32,428 nt of DNA from Thermoplasmata archaeon (GTDB lineage: Archaea; Thermoplasmatota; Penumbrarchaeia; JAEHCK01; GCA-020356005): the NCBI GenBank assembly GCA_020356005.1, contig CP070629.1, positions 3,414,038 to 3,446,465 of the forward strand, given 5' to 3'. Both the position numbers and the translations under genes were made by a program. Below the pieces are notes generated by a model that worked only from the letters and a program-made list of their open reading frames with translations, was not told the DNA's origin and ran no database searches. Within the stretch, counting starts at the first letter, position 1. Each line of letters starts with the position of its first letter. Below, piece by piece: positions 1 to 8,258 of the stretch.

Positions 1-394
1 AAATCTTCTAGATTTAATCAATATAAAATCATTGATTATTTTATCATATATCCTGGTTATTTGGCGTAAAAAATGGTTTTTTCGCGTTAAGATTTTTATA
101 AGATTTTTTAAAATATAGAACTTAGGAGACTTTTAAAACAGATGTAGGACCCCGGGTCTCTTATATTATAAATATTTCAAAGAGTGTTTGTCAAGTTTGC
201 CTCCCGCTCTACTCTCAATACATAACATTACGAATGATTAACAAAAACATCGGGCTGAATACGATCGAATAACAAAATACCAGAAGTGACTACAGGAGTT
301 GACCAGAAATTAGGAATAGAGGATAAGAATTTTTTAAATGATAGAATAATTAAATTAATTATTGAATTATTAAAATCACCAAAGAAGGGATAGT
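1..394. other. AT-rich intergenic region upstream of the pilin locus
   Basis: No open frame of credible length or composition is present; stops are dense in all frames. The stretch is AT-rich and probably carries the promoter of the pilin/giant-adhesin transcript. A short GC-rich patch at 148-158 is a perfect 5+1+5 inverted repeat (GACCC-C-GGGTC), and GAGAC at 126-130 pairs with GTCTC at 156-160, so a small hairpin is possible. I cannot place a TATA box with confidence because most of the region is A/T. Confidence 0.5.
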
Positions 395-823
395 ATGAAG
401 ATCGTGAGTAAGATACATACAAACTGTGCTTCTAATCGTAGACATTATTCAATCAGGCCAGCTAGGGCGATCCGCAAATTCAGAAAGGATTATGGTGCTG
501 TTTCGGAGGCGCTGGGTACCATTTTACTGCTATTAATTTCCATTGTTCTGGTTTCAATGGTGGCTGTATGGCTGAACTCGATACCCAAGGAGGATGAGAC
601 ACCGCAGGTTGATCTTGTAGCATCGTACAACTACGAGGAGGATGAACTTACCATCAAACATCATGGCGGTGAAGTGCTTTATGATGACGAGACCGAGATA
701 GTCATAAAAAGGAACATAATGAACATAACCCGATGGTCGCCCAGCGACGGCGGTATAGATGATGTGTGGGGTATCGGTGACGAATGGAAATTTTCCGGCC
801 TAGAATTGGAGCAGAATGAATAG
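395..823 (+). CDS. Type IV pilin-like N-terminal domain, likely the 5' part of a giant pilin-adhesin
   Basis: The 142-residue frame begins with a basic n-region (residues 1-33) and the sequence KDYG|AVSEALGTI, a class III prepilin signal with probable cleavage after Gly34, followed by a hydrophobic helix at about 39-60. This matches the archaeal Pilin_N (DUF1628) family, whose members are cut by a prepilin peptidase and assembled by a FlaI/FlaJ-type machine. The following beta-rich part has the family-like IKHHGGEVL stretch and a WGIGDEWKF strand. The frame stops at TAG (821-823) before the last expected strand of the domain; that strand (VMVIELSTQTLLLDQIV) appears directly after the stop in the same frame, at the start of the next ORF. 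The Shine-Dalgarno site is poor (AAGGGAT at 385-391). It is either a short pilin or, more likely, the N-terminus of the downstream giant protein. Confidence 0.75.
   Translation: MKIVSKIHTNCASNRRHYSIRPARAIRKFRKDYGAVSEALGTILLLLISIVLVSMVAVWLNSIPKEDETPQVDLVASYNYEEDELTIKHHGGEVLYDDETEIVIKRNIMNITRWSPSDGGIDDVWGIGDEWKFSGLELEQNE
821..823 (+). other. In-frame TAG joining the pilin domain to the giant adhesin
   Basis: This TAG ends the 142-residue frame. The 2405-residue frame starts at 833 in the same reading frame, and only CTT GAA GTA lies between. No Shine-Dalgarno sequence precedes the ATG at 833, unlike most other genes here. The pilin domain seems to continue across the codon. Three readings are open: amber suppression (for example pyrrolysine), a recent nonsense change, or an assembly error. 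TAG is also used as a normal-looking stop at 16955-16957, with another in-frame TAG seven codons later, so genome-wide sense use of TAG is not supported. A weak 5-bp hairpin (CAGCA 847-851 / TGCTG 861-865) follows; I give it little weight. Confidence 0.7.
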
Positions 824-832
824 CTTGAAGTA

Positions 833-3800
833 ATGGTCATCGAGCTCAGCACACAAACACTGCTGCTGGACCAGATAGTGCAGGAGGGGACACTGGGCGC
901 CCTGGTGGATCTTGCTATCAACGATGAGGAGATCGAGTTCCTGTATGACAGCGCCATTATCACCGCAGAAACGGATGTTAATATTTCTTTAAAAATTTAC
1001 AATCTAGGGAATTCAACTGCTAATGATGTCATTGTTAGGTTCTTCGTTGGATCGAAAATAATAAAATATGAATCCAAAGAGTTTTTACATATCGATAAAC
1101 TCGACCCCACAGGAATAAGTAATCCTAAATCCATATCATGGCATTGGGTACCCGGCAATTGGGGTAAATATACAATTTATATCAAGGTCTATACCTCTCA
1201 GCGCGAGCTGTCATATGCAAACAATTATGCACAAAGCGATGTGGAGGTAGAATTCACACAACTGCAGATACAGGGCAAGGACCTGGAGATCGCTTCAAGT
1301 GATGTTACTTATTCTCCTACAAGCCCCACGCGCGGTATGGATGTTCAGATTAACATCAGGGTTCACAATGTAGGCGATGAACCGATAATGAAGGGTGAAA
1401 AGGTATGGGTCAGGGTATATGATACCACAAATGATCGGCATATCAAATCATATAATATCACCAGCGGTATATCCGCGCTGGGCTATCACGACTGGTCGAT
1501 AATCTGGCAGGATGTAGGGCCCGGCGGTATGATGAATTTATCTGTTGAGGTTGACTACGGTGGTACGATCACCGAGCTTGAAGAGAGCAATAATATCGCG
1601 TACCGGCCTATACAGGTTATGCCGAAGATTCTGCTCGTGGACGATGACGGCTGGGCAGGCGGCGAATTCGAGGTTCGCCATTATCTCAGCGAGGCGCTCA
1701 CCGCCTCCGGCATAACCTACGACCTGCATACTGTTGTTGCCAGCGACCCGAACGATCCCGCATACGATACGGGCCCGCACCCGTTGAACCAGTACGATAT
1801 AATCATCTGGACCACCGGTTATCAATCCACCAAAACGCTTACAACACAAAATATACAGACCCTTAGAAACAGTATTGATACCGGCGCATATGTCTGGCTT
1901 ATAGGGCAGGATATACTGAACGATATCTGGGCTACCGAGTCAAGTTTCGCACAGAACTATCTTGGCGTTGCAAGCTTCACAAGCCCCGGGACGGGTGCAC
2001 CCGAGAGCCTGGACGGTTACCCGGGCGATCCCATTACCGACGGCCTGCAGGGATTAAGAGCCGCGAATTATGTTTCCGGTAATAATTACGGCGATTCAAT
2101 CACACCCATGACCGCCGGCGGCGATATAATCGATATTAGCGGGATTCTAACGAACGAGAGCGAGCTCGGCGCCGGCAAATTCGTTGCCACAAGATTGATA
2201 CGGGGCGATGTAGAATCCAAGGTTGTATTCTGCGCCTGGGATTTCTCATCACTTAATGATCCAGGAGAGCGGGCAGAGCTTACCTACCGCATTTTGAACT
2301 GGTTCGGCTGGCAGATTACGCTGGGAATTGATTTTGCAATCGTTTCGGAGCATTTCTCTGCGGAGAGCACGCAGTTCATGGAAGTTGTGGAGATAACCGC
2401 CAAGGTCCGCAACAACGGCCCGAATCCCGAGACCGTGGATGTGGAATTTTATGTTACCGGTCCCGACGGTGTGGAGAAGCGTATCCCGAACTATATCGAA
2501 GAGGAAATGCAGCCTGATAATATCAACCCTACCAAGATCGATGTAAATGGATTGGGCGGGGTTAATGTCACAACGAAGAAATGGCTGGCGAACTCGCTGG
2601 GCACCCATTCGTTCCGGGTAATGGTGGATCCCTACAACAATTTCGCCGAAGTGAGTGAGGAAAATAACGATATTACCTACAGCACATCCATCGGTACGAA
2701 TGTGTTCGTCCAGCACACGATTCTGGTGGTCGATGACAATCACAGCGCACCTGGCGATATCTATTTTGATGATGACATGGAATCTGGAGTACCCAATTTT
2801 ATTGTCGCAAATGTTGACGGTGATGTGCTGGATTGGGAGATGGGCCAACCGAATCCCGCTGTGGCGGGCGGCGGCCCCGATGCGGCTCATTCCGGTTTTG
2901 AGTGCTGGGGCACTGACCTGGACGGATTCTACGGAGACGATGACGGTGTGCCGGACAGCTGTGCCCTGATCTCGCCTAGCATAGATCTCACTGACGCCAC
3001 CAATCCCAAGCTGAGCTTCTGGCACTGGTATGAATTCCAGTATGATGCAATCAACGCAACAGGAGTATACTGGGACGGCGGGATTGTTGAAGTGACAATA
3101 AACGAGACTGTCTGGTACCAGATATCGCCCATCGGCGGTTATGATAGAGTGATCGGCGACGGCGATGGTACCGCCAACAATCCGCTGGAAGGATTGGAGG
3201 GATTCGTTAAAGACTCTGATGGTGAATGGATATACTCAATTTTTGATCTTGCAAGCTTTAAAGGCAATTCCATAAAGTTCAGGTTCAGGATCGGTATGGA
3301 TGAATATACCGGCGACTTCGGCTGGTATATCGACGACGTTATGGTATTCGAATCCCAAAATGTAGTTGAAATGATGACGGATTCGCTGGAAATGCTCGGC
3401 TACGAATTCGATCTTACAACAGTGGCCAATCCTGCGGATGACGGGCCTGATATATCGAAGCTGAAAAAATACAATACGGTTATATGGATGACCGGCAACG
3501 AAACTGCCAATACTCTAACGGCTTTGGACGAGCAGGCCATTACAGCCTATCTTGAGGGTAATTACTGGGAAACAAAATATCTTGAGGACTTTGTCCCGAA
3601 CCTCTGGGTGATCGGTCAGGATATCCTGCAGGATATTACCGGGGATAATCCGTCACCGCCCTCATCGTCGTTCACGTACAGATATTTAAAGGTCGAGAGG
3701 TATGTTGCGGATTACGGGCTTGGCGATACCCTCGAAGGTGTTTACCACGACCCGGTGACCCACGGCATCGATTATCCTGTGAGCGCGCCGTTCGGGGACT

Positions 3801-6800
3801 TCGCGGACGCCATCACACCCACACCGGAGGGTACGGGAATACTCTGGGCCGATAAAGGGGCCGACCTGTATTACGGGCTGCGCTATACCGGCCGTGATTT
3901 CAATCTCTTATTTTTCACATTCGAGTTCGGTTTCATTGAAGATTACTTTACTTTCATTACCTCTCCTGCTGTGGACGGAGGCGGGGGCGGCAGCCCAGGT
4001 CCACCAATAATACTTTTTGCTGACGATTTCGAGGGTGCACCCTTCGACGGCTTTCCGCTTTCAGGTTGGAACCAGTACAGCGCCATACCCGGCTCGTACT
4101 GGGAATACGATAACGGTAATGTAAATAACGGCGTATATTCGGCCCTGGCACTGGGAGGCCACGGCGGATTCACTTATATCGAACCCATGAACAGTTTTGA
4201 TCTCATTGGATATGTTGATATTACACTTTCATTCGATTGGTATATCCCGAATGCGCTGGCGGGCTCGGCCGAGGGACTTTTCTGTGATGTGTATTACAGC
4301 GGTGCATGGTATAATGTTGCATGGTACACGGGCATAGGCGAAGGTGCCTCCAGAACCTCAACACGTACAGGTACCTGGGTACATCATGATATTTTATTAG
4401 ATCCATTAATTACTTTAACGAACGATTTCAAGTTCAGGTTCAACTGGACCTATAACGGTGTTGGCGGCCAGCTTGATGATGTGTTCCTCATTGCAAGCGA
4501 GGACTCCGGCGGCGGCGGAGGCGGCGGTGCCACGCCGGTTGTTGTGGACGATTCCACACCTTATTACAAACCCGAACTGGTCTTTTTGGGCATGCACTGG
4601 TTCGGGTTTGAGGACAACAGGGTGGAATTGAAAACCTCCACGGTCGACATAACGCTTTCCAGCAAGAACCCCATGGTGGGCAACTCGTATGTTATTAAAT
4701 CTGAGGTTTACAACTACGGCGGCAACGACACCTCCACAATCGTTCGGTTCCTGGACGGTAACACTATAATCGACACCAAATCGCTCCATGTGGCCGCGGG
4801 CGGTAAAACCTCCATCGAGGTGATCTGGACACCGCTTTATGTCGGCACCCGCGAAATCACCGTGGATGTTGACCCCGATCTGGACCTCAAGCAGACCAAT
4901 GGAAACTGGATTGAGATATTCAGGTTCAATAACAAGGCCAAGCTCCCGAAATACGTTTATTTCTTCTTCGACGATATGGAAAACGGCTCGGGTAACTGGG
5001 AGCACGACAGTACCATAGTCAATATCAACGGCGAGTCTAAACTGGACTATACCGACGGAACGGATGTTGACATCATCTCGGACTGGGACTGGAACAACAG
5101 CAGTCCCAAATGGATACACGATTATTCGTCATCGCATACCATGAACTCCGCGTTTTCAATAATGGAACCGGAGGTAAAGGGCAAGGTCCGCAAACCCATT
5201 GATGCCGTAATCCAGATCGACAGCTCCAGACACATGCAGGGCTCCAAGTGGACGAACCTGAAACTTGCCATCCACGCTTTCCTGGATGTCCTGGAATCGG
5301 TTGACAGGGTGGCGATTAATAATTTCGAAACCGGTACATCGGTTAACCTGGACTGGGTGAGAATGGGTGAGACCAATATTGACATGTCAGCAGAGCCGGG
5401 CTGGAGCGGTTCGCCGGTATTCGCTACGGGCCGCGATGTGGCGGAGTACTTCGTGGATGATTTGAATTTAGGCTACGATAAGTTCCCCACGGGCGGCTCG
5501 CCGCTCTGGCGCGAGATCGGTGAATCCATCCACCAGGCGAACACCACCCACCGCGCCGAAGCAATGCCCTTCGTACTGGCGCTGGCAGACGCTGAGAACA
5601 CCGCTCTGGGTGGATACGACCCGGACATAAATTATACCGGCGACAAAACCGGGCTGCTGTGCGCTCCGTTCACCGTGTATACCATTTTACTGGGTGAGCC
5701 CGGTAATACAAATCACGATCCGAATTACGATAACAACGACCAGGACACGCCGCCGCGTGACGAAGACGGGTGGAAGCAGGGTAAAGTGCGCTATAATTCC
5801 AAGGACCATTATGATTTATGGAATATCGCACGCAGTTCTAACCCACCCGGCAAGCATTACTATATTGACGACTCCTCAAGCCTGGTGAACCTCTTCGAGT
5901 TCATTGCCGAGGAGATGAAGATCCAGAGCGGGGGCGTCACACGCGCAGCAAGCGTGGGCGAGTATGTGCCGCCTGATGATTCCGCAGCCCCGGGTGCGGC
6001 TGCGCGCTCTGGTGGAACCGGTAGCCGCCACATCAATCCGTGGAAGATAGGGTTGGTGGATGATGACGGCGGCTTGACCACAGGTTCACCGGCGCAGGGG
6101 CTCGAAGTTGCATGGTATTATGCACTCATGAATTTCACAGACTGGAAAATTACTGTTACAAATGAAAGCGGGCCGGCCTCGCTGGCAACCATGAACAAAT
6201 ACGATCTTGTAATTTGGGTTGCCGGCTCAGATACCATTAGCACAACGGATGAGAATAATATCATATCTTACTTGAATAACGGCGGCATGATTCTGCTTGC
6301 CGGCACCGCAGCTTCAAACAGCCTCGCTTCTGGAATCAAAAACACTTACTTCGGGACTGAAACGGCCTCGTCACCAACACCAACGAAACCCATAGTACTT
6401 CAGGGCTCCGGCGGTTCCATGGGACCGTGGGAGGAGAGCGATAAATATACGCTCGTGGATCCCGGCGATTTCACAAACTCGGCAATTTCTATCGAGCTTA
6501 ATCCAAGTGCCACCAATGACGGCAAATCGTGCCTGAAATACCCCACGGCCAACTACGCGATGATCAGAAAGGAAGGCAGTAATTACATGTCGAACCTCTG
6601 GGGATTCGATCTGAACCAGGTGGAGGGTAACGCCACAAAGACAAGACTGGTGGGCGAGTCGCTGGCGTGGTTCAGCGGCAACCGCGCGCCCAACTCGCCG
6701 GTTGCACCGTACCCGTCGCACACGCAGGAACTGGTGAGTCTTTATCCCATCATCCAGTGGTCCAATTCTGGCGATCCCGACGGTGACGACCTGCTGTATG

Positions 6801-8050
6801 ACGTTTATTTCGGTAACAAGAATCCCCCGCCGCTGGTATCGTTCCGGCAGTACGGAACTTATTTTGATACCGGCAAGCTGCTGGGCAATACAAAGTATTA
6901 CTGGAAGGTAGCTGCAAGCGATACATGGCGTAATACATTTTCCTCACCCACCTGGGAATTCACTACGGATATCGGTGCAGGTGGTGAAGGTGTACCGCCG
7001 GGCGCAGCTGCAGACATCGGCTGGAACAACATCACCTCACCTGCGTTCAGCATAAGCGGGGCGAACCGGGCAACCTTATCGTTTTATCAGCGTTATAATC
7101 TCTATCCCGCACTCAACGGTGCGTTCATAACCATCGGTCTGAACGAGAGCGGGACCTTCAAATTTTATTATGTAGTGCCGTTGCGGCCGTATCCGAGCAA
7201 TTTGAAACTGGATGCCACGCTGCCCACCGACGATAACGGCCAGATGATCCAGTGGGCTTATAACGGTAAAAGCGGCGAGGGTACGTTCGAGTGGGAATAT
7301 GTAGGTTTGAACATAATCACCGAGGGCCAGCGTCTGGGCGTAGATTTCACTTCAGATGATATCAAAATACGGTTCTGCTACTACCGTTTCGGCGGCGGTA
7401 TCGGCGGCGGCTGGTGGATAGACGACATCAAGGTCATCGTGTCCGCCTCGCAGGTTACCTCAACCTCCTCTGATGTATGGCAGCTTGTTAACACCTCCGG
7501 CCACAACAGCCAGCACAGCTGGTGGAACGGCGACCCCACCGACGATTCGCAGTTTAAAGGCGGCATCGATAATTCTCTTTATACGCGCCCCATCGATTTA
7601 ACCAACGCCAGAACGGTACAATTCGAATGTTATCTCAAGTTCAATATCAATGCCAGTGCCGGCACACCTCCGGACGGGTTCAGGATAGAAATATCGGACG
7701 ATCACGGGATTACCTGGAAGGCGATCAACAAGGGCGTGCGCACCTCATGGGGCATCTCCGGTGACGGCGAAGGCCAGGACGGCAGCACCAACACCTACTA
7801 CGACGACGGTGTGGTTGACGGCAAGACCTACCCGGGTATGGACCCCGAGGGTGATGACTGGACCAATACCAGCACGCTCACGCGGTTGAACACCGACATA
7901 TCCGGCTGGGCCGGGCGCGTCATAATGATACGAATTAGAGTCGTTACCAGTAACGATCCCGCCTTCCCGCACAGGAACGCCGATGTGGCATGGGGCGGGC
8001 TGTTCGTGGACGACGTTAAAGTTAAAGGTACTTCAATTCAAAGTGGTTGA
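833..8050 (+). CDS. Giant multidomain surface protein (CARDB, VDDD-type Rossmann, jelly-roll, VWA, FN3)
   Basis: The frame encodes 2405 residues with no signal peptide, membrane segment or C-terminal anchor, so secretion must depend on the pilin domain upstream. Residues 1-20 look like the last strand of that domain. Then come two CARDB-type Ig domains (about 30-145 and 148-262), a Rossmann-like module opening with ILLVDDDGW (266-495), a third CARDB (496-625), and a second module opening with ILVVDD (629). That module is interrupted by a jelly-roll domain (644-840) and by another flanked by poly-Gly linkers (1048-1233). A fourth CARDB (1270-1375), a jelly-roll start (1376-1450), a von Willebrand A domain (1454-1698), a third VDDD module (1738-1949), an FN3-like domain (1951-2046) and two jelly-roll segments (2063-2203, 2211-2400) follow. 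The likely role is adhesion or surface display. Domain borders are by eye. Confidence 0.85.
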   Translation: MVIELSTQTLLLDQIVQEGTLGALVDLAINDEEIEFLYDSAIITAETDVNISLKIYNLGNSTANDVIVRFFVGSKIIKYESKEFLHIDKLDPTGISNPKSISWHWVPGNWGKYTIYIKVYTSQRELSYANNYAQSDVEVEFTQLQIQGKDLEIASSDVTYSPTSPTRGMDVQINIRVHNVGDEPIMKGEKVWVRVYDTTNDRHIKSYNITSGISALGYHDWSIIWQDVGPGGMMNLSVEVDYGGTITELEESNNIAYRPIQVMPKILLVDDDGWAGGEFEVRHYLSEALTASGITYDLHTVVASDPNDPAYDTGPHPLNQYDIIIWTTGYQSTKTLTTQNIQTLRNSIDTGAYVWLIGQDILNDIWATESSFAQNYLGVASFTSPGTGAPESLDGYPGDPITDGLQGLRAANYVSGNNYGDSITPMTAGGDIIDISGILTNESELGAGKFVATRLIRGDVESKVVFCAWDFSSLNDPGERAELTYRILNWFGWQITLGIDFAIVSEHFSAESTQFMEVVEITAKVRNNGPNPETVDVEFYVTGPDGVEKRIPNYIEEEMQPDNINPTKIDVNGLGGVNVTTKKWLANSLGTHSFRVMVDPYNNFAEVSEENNDITYSTSIGTNVFVQHTILVVDDNHSAPGDIYFDDDMESGVPNFIVANVDGDVLDWEMGQPNPAVAGGGPDAAHSGFECWGTDLDGFYGDDDGVPDSCALISPSIDLTDATNPKLSFWHWYEFQYDAINATGVYWDGGIVEVTINETVWYQISPIGGYDRVIGDGDGTANNPLEGLEGFVKDSDGEWIYSIFDLASFKGNSIKFRFRIGMDEYTGDFGWYIDDVMVFESQNVVEMMTDSLEMLGYEFDLTTVANPADDGPDISKLKKYNTVIWMTGNETANTLTALDEQAITAYLEGNYWETKYLEDFVPNLWVIGQDILQDITGDNPSPPSSSFTYRYLKVERYVADYGLGDTLEGVYHDPVTHGIDYPVSAPFGDFADAITPTPEGTGILWADKGADLYYGLRYTGRDFNLLFFTFEFGFIEDYFTFITSPAVDGGGGGSPGPPIILFADDFEGAPFDGFPLSGWNQYSAIPGSYWEYDNGNVNNGVYSALALGGHGGFTYIEPMNSFDLIGYVDITLSFDWYIPNALAGSAEGLFCDVYYSGAWYNVAWYTGIGEGASRTSTRTGTWVHHDILLDPLITLTNDFKFRFNWTYNGVGGQLDDVFLIASEDSGGGGGGGATPVVVDDSTPYYKPELVFLGMHWFGFEDNRVELKTSTVDITLSSKNPMVGNSYVIKSEVYNYGGNDTSTIVRFLDGNTIIDTKSLHVAAGGKTSIEVIWTPLYVGTREITVDVDPDLDLKQTNGNWIEIFRFNNKAKLPKYVYFFFDDMENGSGNWEHDSTIVNINGESKLDYTDGTDVDIISDWDWNNSSPKWIHDYSSSHTMNSAFSIMEPEVKGKVRKPIDAVIQIDSSRHMQGSKWTNLKLAIHAFLDVLESVDRVAINNFETGTSVNLDWVRMGETNIDMSAEPGWSGSPVFATGRDVAEYFVDDLNLGYDKFPTGGSPLWREIGESIHQANTTHRAEAMPFVLALADAENTALGGYDPDINYTGDKTGLLCAPFTVYTILLGEPGNTNHDPNYDNNDQDTPPRDEDGWKQGKVRYNSKDHYDLWNIARSSNPPGKHYYIDDSSSLVNLFEFIAEEMKIQSGGVTRAASVGEYVPPDDSAAPGAAARSGGTGSRHINPWKIGLVDDDGGLTTGSPAQGLEVAWYYALMNFTDWKITVTNESGPASLATMNKYDLVIWVAGSDTISTTDENNIISYLNNGGMILLAGTAASNSLASGIKNTYFGTETASSPTPTKPIVLQGSGGSMGPWEESDKYTLVDPGDFTNSAISIELNPSATNDGKSCLKYPTANYAMIRKEGSNYMSNLWGFDLNQVEGNATKTRLVGESLAWFSGNRAPNSPVAPYPSHTQELVSLYPIIQWSNSGDPDGDDLLYDVYFGNKNPPPLVSFRQYGTYFDTGKLLGNTKYYWKVAASDTWRNTFSSPTWEFTTDIGAGGEGVPPGAAADIGWNNITSPAFSISGANRATLSFYQRYNLYPALNGAFITIGLNESGTFKFYYVVPLRPYPSNLKLDATLPTDDNGQMIQWAYNGKSGEGTFEWEYVGLNIITEGQRLGVDFTSDDIKIRFCYYRFGGGIGGGWWIDDIKVIVSASQVTSTSSDVWQLVNTSGHNSQHSWWNGDPTDDSQFKGGIDNSLYTRPIDLTNARTVQFECYLKFNINASAGTPPDGFRIEISDDHGITWKAINKGVRTSWGISGDGEGQDGSTNTYYDDGVVDGKTYPGMDPEGDDWTNTSTLTRLNTDISGWAGRVIMIRIRVVTSNDPAFPHRNADVAWGGLFVDDVKVKGTSIQSG

Positions 8051-8080
8051 TAATCATCGATTTAATCGCTAACAGAAGTG

Positions 8081-8218
8081 CGTCTAACGTTTGACGGTTG
8101 CGAAGGGCGTAACGTTTTGCGTCCAACGTAAAGCGGCCGTCTGACGGCTGACGGTTTTCGGAACGCACGACGCCACCGTTTTACGGTACGCACCGCGCAA
8201 CCGCTCACCGTTTTACGC
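8081..8218. repeat. Degenerate 7-8-base tandem array between the two giant genes
   Basis: The 208-base gap between the giant genes is filled with GC-richer, CG-dinucleotide-heavy words. CGTCTAA, CGTTTGA and CGGTTGC run head to tail at 8081-8101, and CGTCTGA, CGGCTGA and CGGTTTT at 8138-8158. ACCGTTTTACG occurs twice further on (8175 and 8207). Small perfect hairpins are embedded: GCCGTC-T-GACGGC at 8136-8148 and ACCGT-TTT-ACGGT at 8175-8187. The composition is unlike the AT-rich gaps elsewhere in the window. Confidence 0.7.
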
Positions 8219-8258
8219 TTTTCTATAAGCGATTAGAAAGCTTAATAGAGGCAACAAA

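Noticed and set aside
2249-3025. 258-residue minus-strand frame inside the giant gene
   Set aside because: It mirrors the coding frame of the 2405-residue protein, has no domain, ribosome binding site or plausible composition.
4415-5119. 234-residue minus-strand frame
   Set aside because: Shadow of the giant gene; the plus strand here has clear CARDB and jelly-roll coding.
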